Below are positions 33,561 to 44,132 of a stretch of 64,000 bases of DNA, piece after piece. Position numbers and translations under genes: made by a program. The notes beneath the pieces are model-generated. The model did no database searches. It had not been told where the DNA came from and saw nothing but the letters and a program-made list of their open reading frames with translations. The DNA is from Cercophora sp. LCS_1 (taxonomy: Eukaryota; Ascomycota; Sordariomycetes; Sordariales; Lasiosphaeriaceae), in NCBI GenBank assembly GCA_036250225.1, contig JAPZLL010000009.1:558001-622000 (forward strand), given 5' to 3'. How positions within the stretch are numbered: the first letter of the stretch is position 1; the number at the start of each line of letters is the position of its first letter.

Positions 33561-36042
33561 TCACACAATCACGATTTCCCGCTCCACCTTCCCCTTGTCA
33601 AACCAGGTCCCTTCCTCCTCGTCTTCCCCTTCCCACTCTTCAGCCTCTCCCAGCAGCAGCCGCCACATAAATCCAACCCTCTCAAACTTTCCATCCTCTC
33701 TCTCCTCCACAACCAAAGCACATATCTTCTTCGTCCCCCGTTCGCCATCTTCCCATGTTCCCTGCCAGCCCTCGTTACGCTCCGGCTCGTATACCATGAG
33801 CGGGACAACCCACACCTCTTTCCTCTCTTCTACACCGCCCACAAATCTCTTCACATCATCCATGAAAGCCCTTCCCTCGCCACCTCTCATGTAAAGCCCA
33901 CCAGTTCTCCAGTTCGCGTCCAGCTCAAAGATACGAGCGGCCCCCCAGTCCTCTTCACGGTTTCCCGTAGGGGTACCAGCGCTCCAAGCGGCCATCTTTT
34001 TCATCCAGCCTTTGATCTTGATGCCTCCCTCCTTGACATCACCGAAAGGCTTGTTAGCATCGGTTGGTGTTGTCCATGCATCAAGCACCTCGACGAGCAT
34101 CTTGCGGGGCGCGTGCTCTGGTAGCAAACAGCAGTGGGTCCTGACGGGCCCAGTGAGGCTTGCCCATGACCAAGTTGGAGCTCGTGGCGGCTGGAAGCGG
34201 ACAGGAGAGTGTTGAGATGGTGTTCTGCCAATAGCCCAGCAGAGTGAAAACAAGAGATTGGGAAGGAAGTGGCCGGCGAGGTACGTATTTTCCGGGGAAA
34301 GGGCTGATATACGTGAGGCAAGTGAGGAAATAGCGGGCAGGCGATCGGTTTCATGGGTGAAGGCGCGCAGGAGATAACCCGGGGTAGCACGGTACCTGGT
34401 GACCGTCAGCGTCAACAGCTCATGGGAGGAAAAGGGTCGCTAACCAGTTGTGTAGAAGGGTATGCGTGAGTGCCGGGAGCGATGGATCGTTTGCTTCTTT
34501 AGCCCTCTCGGCTTTCGAGAGAAGGTCCCCTAGGAGGCTGAGAGCTCTGCTGGTTGATTGGGGGAGGAGACTGAGCCATTTGTCGTTCGAGCCGGCGTTG
34601 TTCTCGCCCGACCCGCGAGGTGCGCCTTTTGGCAGGTTTTCGGATGCAATCATCGAGCGGCATTCGTAGATTAGCATGTGTTTCTCGAATAAAAACGCAC
34701 GCTTGGAAAGCGCGCGTTCCTGAAAAATCCACCCTCGATCATCAAGTGCGCTTCTCAGCTTCTGCTCTGATCGCCCGATAAGAAGACGGGAAAAAGTAGC
34801 GTAACAGCTTTGTTTGGTGCCGTCGGCGAGTTGAATGTTCAGCGGCAGCTCAGTGGGCTGGTACAGCTGAGCCGAGCGTTGGACAAAGAGCCCCGGGGAC
34901 GAGTCATCAGCCGCAGAAGCTGCGATGTTGAAGACGGCGTTACTGTATATGGACGCCATCTTGGGAATCTCCCGGTCTTTGTCGTCGGGAGAATCCTGGA
35001 TGATACACAGAGAATCGATCCACAGGTACCGCACCCCCATGTTGCGTGTAAAGGCTACGGCTTCGCGGAAGGTTTTGGGAAGGGATTCGATGTAAATGCG
35101 CCTGGATCGGCTCTGAAGATCCGATGTCGTTGTGGTGGTCAAGGCAGCGGTGCCCCATCTGTGGCTAAGGGTGGCATACTCAACATTGTGGCGGATCTCA
35201 CAGAGAACCAGATCTTCGCCGAGGCCGGGGGCTGAAAGATCGAGGAGACGGGTAGGCATCTCTCCGTTCGTAGCCGTGTTGCTACGATCTTGGCAACCAG
35301 GGTGTTCCTGGCACGCCTCGATCCAGCGTTTGGCAAGGACCACGTTCTGCGCACTACCGGTGTAATCGTCTGACTCTCTGATATCTTCCAACTCTTGATC
35401 CCATCCACTGTCCTCCTGCTGAATATTTCTGAGAAGGAAGCGCGGGTTTCCGAGAACCTGCCCGAACTTAACCGTGACAGTCGCGTCTTCTAACTCGCTG
35501 ATTGACGATAGAGGCTTTGTGCTACCAGGTTTCAAGGAGAGTTCGAGCCAGACTACAGGACTTGAGCGGCGATGATCATCGATGTCGTCGTCGGGCCACT
35601 CGACCGGTGGCCAAGCGGTGATCCCAGCGCGGGAGTCTGTCCCCGGGGTTTTGGGGGTTGACCAGTAGCACTCAGTCTGGACGATGTACCCAAGTAACCA
35701 ACAAAACTGGCAGTCTTCATCGACAGCATTGTCGTGGAGCGCTTGACGGCTCGGACACAGGATAGCCTCGTAGATGCGATCGTTGGGGACCAAATCGATA
35801 AACTTTTCGTAGCGAGCCTTGAATTCCTCCTCGAATTGAGGCGACTCGTCAAGGAAGGGGAAATAGGAGCGCCACCGCTCCATCGTCATGGACTTCATGG
35901 GGAAGAATGTAATGTTGCGGCAGGAGGTGCACAGCCAGGGGTTCCAAGCCATGGGGACTTCTGCGGCACCCGTGGATGGGCCATCATCTCTGCCGGGCGC
36001 TGGTATGCCGCCGGGTTGCTCATTCGAGCTGCAACACCCCAT
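33561..36042 (-). CDS. HET-domain protein with N-terminal MGCCSSN
   Basis: Two exons: 36042-34445 and 34395-33561. The 49-nt intron (GTTAGC...GCTGACGGTCACCAG) restores HNWYRATPGYLLRAF; the product is 810 aa. The HET domain spans about residues 265-450: LVLCEIRHNVEYATLSHRWG, GVRYLWIDSLCIIQDS, MASIYSNAVFNIAASAA and DDRGWIFQERALSKR. HET proteins trigger incompatibility cell death in filamentous fungi. An N-terminal CTSC/CQFC cysteine-bearing region precedes it. The first residues, MGCCSSN, fit the N-myristoylation rule (Gly2, small residue 3, Ser6) with two cysteines for palmitoylation, suggesting membrane anchoring. The C-terminal ~280 residues are acidic and end in a degenerate, charge-rich tail. 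No NACHT or TPR domain is attached. Confidence 0.85.
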
Positions 36043-36289
36043 TGCTATGTCGGCGGGGAGCCTTTGGATGGAGTCTGAGCACCGGTGAACTGAGGTTGAA
36101 GTTGGAAAGACGCCGACGTTTCACCTTCAGCTGCTGAGGAAGGAGCTGAACACGATACCCCGCTTTCCCAAATTACCCACCTGCCTGGCTGGCTGCGCAA
36201 TCTCGGACGAACAGCCGGGGAGCGACGAAACGAGCTCGATTGACTTTACGGGACGACAGGGATCTCCCCAGTAATGGAATCCATCTTCA

Positions 36290-37111
36290 TCAGACGCCCT
36301 TTGCAAGCGCCCCTTCCACAACCCCCCACGTATGCTCAACCACCTTCCTCACCTGCTCCTCCGTCCACTCCTTCTTCTCGACTCTCTTCCCCTTACTATC
36401 AATATTCTTCCATCCCTTTCCGTCAATCCCACTCAACAACCTTTCCGCGCATACCTCGGGCTTCGTCAACGCCAACCCTGCAAGCCTCTTGACCGCAGGC
36501 CTCAAAAGCTTAGGCACAAACGCATCCGCATACCCCGTATTTACCGCCCCCGGGAACGCATGCACGAACAACCTCTCCTCACCGCCGACGCCAGCCCAGT
36601 ACCGCACCATCCCGTCGTTCATGGAAACGCAGTGATCAGCCGCCTTTTTGAGGCTGAACCCCTTTTTGAGATCCAGGTCATCCCAATCTAGTTTGTCTGG
36701 GCTGCCCATCCATCCGTCGAGGACTATCATGACGCGCGCATCTGGTTTCAGAATGGGAAGGAGTTCACGAATGAGGAGGTGGCGACCGTAGAAGTGCAGG
36801 GCCATCTTTCGGTCGATTCCCTCGGGGGTTTCGGTGCGTCCGGCCATGGAGAGGATGCCTTGGGTTAGGACGAGGTGGGTTAGAGAGGGTGTTGGGGTGA
36901 GGGATTTGAAGTGGGTTGCGTAGGATTTGATGCCTTGCATCGAGGTCGCGTCGAGTGGAAGGAAGGTGATGTTGGCAGGGAGGGTGGCGGGCTTGGTGCG
37001 ACCTGAGATGGCGAGGGTGGAGGTCGCGGGGAGGGTTGAGGCTAGGCGGAGGGCAATGGCGTGGCCAATTCCACCAGTGCCGCCAACGACGAGAGCTGTG
37101 ATCGTTGCCAT
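36290..37111 (-). CDS. Short-chain dehydrogenase/reductase-like protein
   Basis: Intronless, 273 aa from ATG at 37111 (MATITALVV). The N-terminus has the Rossmann nucleotide motif GGTGGIGHAIALRLA and a later THLVLTQGILSMAGR strand. The canonical active-site YxxxK is not evident; instead there is SLKKAADHCVSMNDGMVRYW after the strand ARVMIVLDGW. This fits a group of fungal SDR-like proteins annotated without a substrate. It may bind NAD(P)H but lack classical dehydrogenase chemistry. It is divergent from the HET relic at 37.3 kb, with about 230 bases of shared upstream sequence. Confidence 0.75.
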   Translation of the reverse strand: MATITALVVGGTGGIGHAIALRLASTLPATSTLAISGRTKPATLPANITFLPLDATSMQGIKSYATHFKSLTPTPSLTHLVLTQGILSMAGRTETPEGIDRKMALHFYGRHLLIRELLPILKPDARVMIVLDGWMGSPDKLDWDDLDLKKGFSLKKAADHCVSMNDGMVRYWAGVGGEERLFVHAFPGAVNTGYADAFVPKLLRPAVKRLAGLALTKPEVCAERLLSGIDGKGWKNIDSKGKRVEKKEWTEEQVRKVVEHTWGVVEGALAKGV

Positions 37112-37340
37112 TTTGGTGGTGATGAGATGAGATGAAGAGATTAGGTGGGGTATGGGACGTGGGACGTCTTTATCACTGATCAAGGTGCTGCCGGAGACTC
37201 GGACTTGGTGGCATGTGCGATTGGTGCTGCCCACCGTTTCTTCGTTCCGCTAAGTCCGGGATGGAGTGGACAGTCGCTGACGGAACAGTCACGTGCGCTC
37301 TGTCCCACGAAACCCAACCTGCGCTGGGCACGGCTTTGCT

Positions 37341-39221
37341 ATGCCAACCTTGGTGTCCATGGAACCTACCTATGCTCTCAGGCTTCCTCACACCGCCATT
37401 CACGCTGCGCCGGCAGATCGTCAGTTCTGTCAACAATGTGAGAAGCTCTTCGCAACCATGCACCGGGTTGTCACACACGACGAGACCAAACCCAGTATCA
37501 CCTTTTCGAATAGTGATGCTGTTCAAGAGGCAATCAGATCCGGTTGTCCTACCTGCCTCGTATTCCTAGAAGCTGCTCGCCGGTTCGTTCCTGTTGGCTA
37601 TGGACATAGCGGCCCCAGCCGCCCAAGAACAATCGAACAAGGTGCCACCTACGTGGCGCTAAAGGGCTCCACGGCAACCCCGCAATCGTTTCAACTCGAA
37701 TCGACTTCTTCGCTTAGCGAGATAGACCTGCCCTCTCTGCATGTCAGAACCCCTGCGTCGAGGGACCCTAAAATATGTGGCTGGCCACTTGCTCCGCCAC
37801 GGTCCAATGTTTCTATAGAGGCAATGTTTGCTCAGGTCGACCAGTGGTTGCAGGGTTGCCGCAAGAATCACGTTAGCTGTTTACTCGACAACCATTTCGT
37901 TGACGAAGAATCGACCCCATTGCCGAAGCGTGTCCTTGACGTATCCTGCCGGGTGGAGAAGTAAGGCTTTGCGAGCCACAGGACATTGCGAAGACCGGGC
38001 GATATATCTGTCTCAGCCATTGCTGGCGATTCACAGCCGCTCACGACGACACAGTCAACCGTCGAGGGGCGGAAGCGCGCAATCCCGTGGGACACGATTC
38101 CTCGGACATTCCAGGACGTCATCTTCGTCACCAGAAGGCTTGGTGTACGCTTTCTTTGGATTGACAGCCTATGCATCATCCAGGACAACCGTCATGATTG
38201 GGCTGAGCAAGCCCCAGCTATGTGTGACATCTACCGGAAGGCATTCTTAACCATCGCCACTACCAGATGCGGTGGATGTCACGACACACTCTTCCCTTCC
38301 TTCGATCAGCATGTTCGTGGGACTGACGAAGCGGGGAACCAGCTTGGAGCTGAACTTTACGTTCGCCGCGATCACACGAGACTACAAGGGGGCTATAAAC
38401 TCCTCGATAGGGCTTGGTTCTTCCAAGAACGCTTGCTCTCCAGGTGAGTTCTGCACTTTGGCTTTGACGAGGTATTTTGGGAGTGTATGGAAAAGGCCGA
38501 CTGTCAGTGCTGTTCTGATGAATGCTATCTTGCCCATGAAGAAGACATCAAATCAGTCGTCTACATTCCCGACAGAACAGGGCCAACGCCCCGGGTACAA
38601 TCAAAGATTTGGCACGAGATAGTCACAGCGTATACCAAACTTAGCCTCACTTACGAGTCGGACCGGCAGGCGGCTATCATGGGCCTCGCAAAGGAGATGG
38701 AACCCTATCGACAGGGACGATACATCGTGGGGCTCTGGGAGGGCAACTTGATCGCTGACCTAGCGTGGAAGACTGGCGTGAACAGAGTCAGGGGCGAAAC
38801 GGAGAGGGGTCGGCCCACATGGTCCTGGACGTCCGTCAATTCCGAATGCGAATATCTGGTGTTGGTTGCCGGCAATGTTGAGATAGTCGCCATTGACGTA
38901 TCTGTGTCTACCAATGACATGCGAACCATTGGTTCCATCACCTTACGAGGCAGATTATTCGGCGGAATCTCTAACAACAAATACAACGATGAAGACTACC
39001 TTGACGTCTTGAAAGGCCCTAACCCGGCAGTTATATGGCTATGCACTTCTTTTCATAGCAGCCCAGCATGGGATAAGTGCGGGAGGAGGGTTTTCTTCTA
39101 CCCAGACGTGGCCTCTGAGACCCCATTCCTCCCAGACGGCGAGGTCTCGACAAGTTTGGAAAACCAACTATCAAGACCATCACTATTGTATGAGGGATTG
39201 CCAGGGGGGTTGAGGTGTTGA
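37341..39221 (+). pseudogene. HET-domain gene with frameshifts and a stop
   Basis: From MPTLVSMEPT the frame runs to RVLDVSCRVEK and TAA at 37962-37964. The family then continues one base off (VRLCEPQDIAKTGRYICLSH), and returns to the original frame after CW, where GDSQPLTTTQSTVEGRK follows. A one-base loss at 37961 and a two-base loss near 38026 account for both shifts. The HET core then reads DTIPRTFQDVIFVTRRLG, FLWIDSLCIIQDNRHDW and DRAWFFQERLLSR, followed by TGA at 38445-38447 and VLHFGFDEVFWEC in the same frame. The rest stays open to 39221. Introns that would skip the lesions remove conserved HET residues, so I treat it as broken, although sequencing error is possible. Confidence 0.7.
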
Positions 39222-40313
39222 AAAAGAGTGGGCCCCCACAAGTTGTGGAAGCTTGAGAGTAGTGAAGTTTACACGCTTATATACCAACACAAGCTTCAGT
39301 TTACTTGGTCACACATTTGGAATCGCCGCTGACCCTTCGGGAAGGAGTCTGGTGGCTAGACACATACATGTTTGGTGAGTTATGGTACGGGTGAGGGAGA
39401 ACAGCTTGAGACGAGTAGCCAGATGGAGGAGCTTTCATTGCCTGATTTTGCTTTGTTTTGTGGGTAGCATTCCATCAAAAAAAGCAAACCCGAGGCGCAG
39501 CTGCCTTGCACTTTGTTGCAATTACCTACCTATTCAGAGAGTCTTTTTTTTTTTTTTTGGCATCCCCCGTTTTGCTCCCTACCACACGGTGCCCAGGGGG
39601 GCATGTAGCAGGCAGAGAGCAGAGGCGGGCCAATAACAACAACGACAGGGCGCGTGCGGCCCAGGTAGGTAATGTAGCTCCTCCGCTGTGATCACAGCAA
39701 GACCTTGTTACGGGGGTTGCTGAATATCGCTAAGCCTTTGCGCTGTAGGGACCATAGACAAATACCCGTTTTACCCATGAAAGCATTCCGAGCCCATGAA
39801 ACCTATTCATGTACGACCAGAAGAGCCGTGGGAACCTGGAAGCACCAGGAAATGTCCGCTCTTCATCGGGACCGCTACGTGAGGTTCATAATCGAGTCGG
39901 CAAGCCGGGACGGCGGCTGTCAAAGCCAAAGCGTCATGTTTCTGAGCATCACCCGTATTCGCAGGGGAGCGGCCGTACCAAAGGAACCTGGAATTTCTCA
40001 TTTAGCCAACCAATGCTCTGTAAAGGCGCTCGGGACTGGTAATTGCCTTGGCAGGCGGCTCTCGCGCTCCAATCCGGAGGCCCATCCGTTCGGAGATGGA
40101 TGCCCGCTCCTGGTAGGATGGAGTCCATGGCAAAATTCTATCCACACTGGCGTTGGGATTTAAGCATGGAGTGGCTGTCCACCATAACTGATCTGATCAC
40201 CGGGACCAGCGTCCGCTATGTCAGACCGCATTGAAGCCCAAGCTCACTAGTCAGTGCCGAGTCCCTACCTTAGGTAGCCTGGAGGCCAGCGTTCTCTTCG
40301 AGTCTGCCTCACC
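39222..40313. other. Intergenic, about 1.1 kb
   Basis: Promoter side of the GH43 gene. A T15 run lies at about 39546-39560. No tRNA-like boxes accompany it, so it is not a SINE tail of the type seen elsewhere. Open frames here carry no features. Confidence 0.35.
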
Positions 40314-41654
40314 ATGTTCAGCCTTACCAAGTCGATGTTCAAGGGCATCGCCGTCGCGGGCGTCCTCCTCGGCGGCGGCGTCAACGTTGCATTGGCTGAC
40401 AACCCCATCATCCAGACCCTTTACTCGACCGACCCGGCACCGTTTGTGTACAACAACACGGTCTGGCTGTTTACCGGCCACGACGAGACGGGCGCGAGGA
40501 ACTACGACATGAGAGACTGGCGACTCTACTCGTCGACCGATATGGTCAACTGGCGGGACCACGGCATGATTCTGAGCCTCAAGAACTTCAGCTGGGCCAA
40601 GGCCGACGCGTGGGCAGCCCAAGTCATCGAGCGGGACGGCAAATTCTACTACTACGTGACGGTGACGAAGAGCAGCGGAGGATACTCCGTCGGCGTCGCA
40701 GTCAGCGACAAGGTCACCGGCCCGTACAAGGACGCCCTTGGCAAGCAGCTGCTATCCAACAACGGCATCGATCCAACCGTCTGGATCGACGACGAGGACG
40801 GCCAGGCATACATGTACTGGGGCCACAACGGGCCCGCCTACTACGTCAAGCTCAACAGGGACATGATCTCGTACAGCGGCTCCATCGTGGGCACGACGGT
40901 GCAGAACTTCATCGAGGGCCCGTGGCTCCACAAGCGCAACGGCACCTGGTACCTCACCTACGCTGGCTCGGGCAGCTCCAACGAGGACATCAAGTACGCG
41001 ACCAGCACCAAGCCAACCGGCCCCTGGACCTACCGCGGCCAAATCATGGCGCCGCAGGGTCGGTCGTTTACCAACCACGCAGGCATCATCGACTACAAGG
41101 GTGGCTCCTACTTGTTCTACCACAACGGCGCGCTCCCCGGCGGCGGCACCTACGCCCGTTCTGTTTGTGTCGAGAAGTTCACCTACAACGCCGACGGCGC
41201 CATCCCCAAGCTAACCATGACGGACGCCGGCGCCCCGCAGATCGGAAGCCTGGACCCGTATCAGCAGGTCGAGGCCGAGACCATGGCCTTCTCGTCCGGC
41301 CTAACCACGGCGGCCAAGAGCGACGGCAGCGACGGCATCTACGTGACTTCGATCGGCCAGGGCGACTACATCAAGGTCAAGGGCGTCGACTTTGGCGCCG
41401 GTGGTGGTGCCGCATCCGTGGACCTGCGCGTTGCTGCGGCTGCCTCGGGTGGGAAGATCGAGCTTCGCGTGGGCAGCCAGAGCGGCGCCGTCATTGCGAC
41501 GTGCGCTGTGGATGCTACTGGTGGTGCGCAGGCGTGGAAGACGGTGTCGTGCCCTGTCAGTGGCCCCGCGACTGGGAAGCAAGACTTGTTCTTTACGTTT
41601 CAGGGAAGCAACTACAACTTTGACTGGTGGCAGTTTAAGAAGGCAGCTGCATGA
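40314..41654 (+). CDS. Secreted GH43 glycosidase with CBM6
   Basis: Intronless, 446 aa. A signal peptide of about 29 residues (GIAVAGVLLGGGVNVALA) precedes a five-bladed propeller. The probable catalytic base is Asp40 in LYSTDPAPFVYN. The pKa-modulating Asp is in NNGIDPTVWIDD and the general acid Glu in NFIEGPWLHKRNGTWYLTY. The C-terminal ~130 residues form a CBM6-type beta sandwich (YQQVEAETMA, GDYIKVKGVDFG, SVDLRVAAAASGGKIELRVG, FTFQGSNYNFDWWQF). GH43-CBM6 enzymes attack arabinoxylan or related side chains; the exact linkage cannot be read here. The gene is GC-rich with strong codon bias, consistent with high expression on plant biomass. Confidence 0.88.
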   Translation: MFSLTKSMFKGIAVAGVLLGGGVNVALADNPIIQTLYSTDPAPFVYNNTVWLFTGHDETGARNYDMRDWRLYSSTDMVNWRDHGMILSLKNFSWAKADAWAAQVIERDGKFYYYVTVTKSSGGYSVGVAVSDKVTGPYKDALGKQLLSNNGIDPTVWIDDEDGQAYMYWGHNGPAYYVKLNRDMISYSGSIVGTTVQNFIEGPWLHKRNGTWYLTYAGSGSSNEDIKYATSTKPTGPWTYRGQIMAPQGRSFTNHAGIIDYKGGSYLFYHNGALPGGGTYARSVCVEKFTYNADGAIPKLTMTDAGAPQIGSLDPYQQVEAETMAFSSGLTTAAKSDGSDGIYVTSIGQGDYIKVKGVDFGAGGGAASVDLRVAAAASGGKIELRVGSQSGAVIATCAVDATGGAQAWKTVSCPVSGPATGKQDLFFTFQGSNYNFDWWQFKKAAA

Positions 41655-41871
41655 TTTCTTTGTGCAGACCCTTAACGCTTCCAAATATGTCCGAGTGGAA
41701 CCCCCTTTCGAACAATAATTCCATTCAACGTACCTAGGTAGTCGAGCTTAACTTGACATATTCAAAGTTTGAGGTCTTCCTACTTTCATCAATGGAACCT
41801 ATCATCGATCTTCATTTTCATACCCATCCAACTCATTTCCCAAGTAAAAAAAAAATTAATCGATTGATTCA

Positions 41872-42826
41872 TCAAGGAAACTTGGTCTCGGGCACACTCA
41901 ACCTCGTAAAGTTCCACGTCTTCCCCGCATCAGGCGTCGACATCTTCCCTCCCACGGCGTTATACAACCAATCTGTCGTCTTACCAAAGGTCTGATCAGC
42001 TTTACTCAGCACGATCGACATATCCTCCCATGCTGTTCGCCCGTCAGCTTTTTTCATTTTTTTTATTTTTTTTTTTCCATTCCCAAACTGGGGAGACAAG
42101 ACATACCATGTGCTGGAGCCGGCGCACAACGACCCGCTGCGCACTCGATCGAGACGTAAAAGATTTGTCCTTTGTAGCCCTTGCCTAATCGAACGTTAGA
42201 CGAGTGGCGTCTGTGAAGGTGTGAGGGACAGACTTGTGGAAATTTGCGAGACGAGCTTATCGTTGAGATAGACTTTCTGGTCCCAGAGCTGGGTGTCGGG
42301 GTTGATCTTGTCTGTTTTCTTGTCACTTGATTGTTTCTACATTGGGCAGGAAAGACGGACAGTGGGTTCTAATTCGGGAGCCGGGGGGTGCGACGGTTGG
42401 GGTTCCGTTCTCGGCGGTTCGAGACGCTGTTTGACATGAGACGTGAACCGGGATGGGATGGGGGAGGCGAGAAAGGGATACCGATGAGGTTGTAGGCAAA
42501 GGTGCACCAGTTTCGGCCCAGGTTGGTGCAGTAGTAGCTGTGGGAACCCATGTTAGATGGGAGACAGAGAAAACAAGTGTGGCCAAGTACCTTGGCTGCG
42601 AGTTCTGGGTCACGCCCTGGAGAAAGTCTCGTTTGTCGGTCATGATTCCTGTCCAGAGAGCCACGTCCCCTGTGATCTGGCTCGGTACTTCACCCACGAC
42701 GAGTGTCGCTACGGCTTCCTGGATCCATGTGTCACCTCTGGTGTAGAGGCTGATGATATCGAGGTTGGCGAGGGTGAGGCGGAGGATCGCCAAGAGCACG
42801 CAGAGGACGGACTTCATGTTGCGCAA
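41872..42826 (-). CDS. Secreted protein of unknown function, 202 aa
   Basis: Five exons fit: 42826-42591, 42537-42482, 42311-42234, 42184-42107 and 42032-41872. All junctions keep frame; the 170-nt second intron is the least certain. A signal peptide (SVLCVLLAILRLTLA) is followed by DTWIQEAVATLVVGEVPSQI, ALWTGIMTDKRDFLQGV, a paired-cysteine segment (SYYCTNLGRNWCTFAYNLI), INPDTQLWDQKVYLNDKLV, IFYVSIECAAGRCAPAPAH and a C-terminal beta-rich part. Four cysteines suggest two disulfides. The alternation of strands and the ALW...M pattern recall G1-peptidase-like folds, but no catalytic Gln/Glu pair could be confirmed. It lies between GH43 and cutinase genes, consistent with a secreted-enzyme context. 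Confidence 0.65.
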
Positions 42827-43294
42827 CGTGTAAGATCAACGCACGAATTACCTAGTGCCCGGCAAAACTAGAATGATCAGAAACGAGGAAGACAGCGATA
42901 GATATAAAACCGAGGTCGTGACTTGGGTTGTGGTCCCCGTTGTCCGGATCTCGGTATTAACCGTGCAATTTTCCGGACCCCGCCGACAATGTTGGAGATG
43001 GTGTGAGGGATGTTCTCCAAAACGACATGGATATAGATTATCCCCTCCCATTGCTTTGGCATTGCTCAACTTCCATCAATCGGATTGCAGAGCGCATCGA
43101 GGGGAACCTGGTTCTCCACGATGGACAGAGCTCTTACCCCTGATAGTCGCACGTATGGCCCAGAGACGATGGCGGTGATGAGAGAAATGGAAAACAGTAA
43201 ATTCAGATCATACCCAATCATAAACTCGCAAAAATACCCCATGCACCAAACCCCATCCCAATGCTTCCGTCATGCATCATGAAATCCATCCCAT
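42827..43294. other. Intergenic between secreted-protein genes
   Basis: Should contain the promoter of the 202-aa secreted protein and the 3' end of the cutinase transcript. No specific sites recognised. Confidence 0.3.
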
Positions 43295-44132
43295 TCAAAC
43301 AGTACCAATGCGAGCAATCAAGAACTTGGGCGCCTCATCCTCAGCCTCATCGGCGTAGGTCATGTGCGGAGGCAGGACAATCAGAGTGCCGGCGCAGACA
43401 AGGTCGCCCGACTCGCAGTAGACGGCAAGTCTGCTGGAGGGGTAGTTGGGGATCCCGCCGTTGTTTTGCTGGTTCTTGGTGTAGCCGAACAAAACGACTC
43501 CCTTGATCTGCTCCCGGATGGTGGCGCTGCTGTCGCGGATGGCGGCGGCGGTGAGGGCGGCACCTTGGCTGCGAGAGTGTCAGCAACGCTTTGAGCAGAA
43601 AGGGTAAAAGAGATATACCTGTAACCACCGGCAACAATCTTGGCCGAAGGGCACCGGGTGTTGGCGAGAGTGAAGAGGTTCTTCATCTCGGTGATGGCGG
43701 CCGCCGTGGTGCCATCGGGAAGAAGGTTGTCGAGGAGATTCGCCTTGTAGTTTCCGCCAACGCCCTGGACCCAGACTTTGGCGCCGCCATACTTTGCCTC
43801 CAGCGCATCAGCGACCTTTGGTCCGAGGGATCCCTGGGAAAAGTGTTAGAATGGTGGTCCTGCTGGTAAGGAAGGGATGGAGATGAACGTACAAGATTGC
43901 CACCCTCGGTCGAGCCACGAGCAAAGATGAAAATGACCGGTGGGCAAGCACCGCCATCCTGGAGCTCGTTCCTGGTCTCGCTGCTTTGCCTGGCCTCAAT
44001 CGACTTGGTATGCTGGATAATGAGGTCCCAGGACCTGATCTCCTCGGCGTGCTCGGGGAGAGAGCTGGGGAGAGCGGCTGGGAGAGCAGCGGCAAGCCCG
44101 CTAAGGAGGGAAAGACCGGCGAGGAACTTCAT
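43295..44132 (-). CDS. Cutinase (CE5)
   Basis: Three exons: 44132-43893, 43833-43619 and 43568-43295 (introns 59 and 50 nt), 242 aa. A signal peptide (MKFLAGLSLLSGLAAALPAA) is followed by a propeptide-like region ending near EARQSS. The catalytic serine is in GGYSQGAAL (residue ~152; the codon is split by intron 2). The aspartate is in YCESGDLVC and the histidine in PPHMTY. Cysteines in GGACPPVIF, NTRCPSAK and CESGDLVC can form the two standard disulfides. FIFARGSTEGGNL carries the oxyanion region. Cutinases hydrolyse the ester bonds of plant cutin and related polyesters outside the cell. Length and layout are normal for the family. Confidence 0.92.

Noticed and set aside
37961..38015. Consensus-looking intron GTAAGG...TCTCAG in the second HET gene
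   Set aside because: It would delete the conserved LCEPQDIAKTGRYICLS segment and does not lead into the downstream frame, so a base loss is the better explanation.
38444..38507. Intron GTGAGT...TGTCAG that would skip the TGA in the second HET gene
   Set aside because: It removes VLHFGFDEVFWEC, a standard HET-family segment, and moves out of the long downstream frame.
39546..39560. T15 run as another SINE tail
   Set aside because: No A or B box within 200 bases on either strand.
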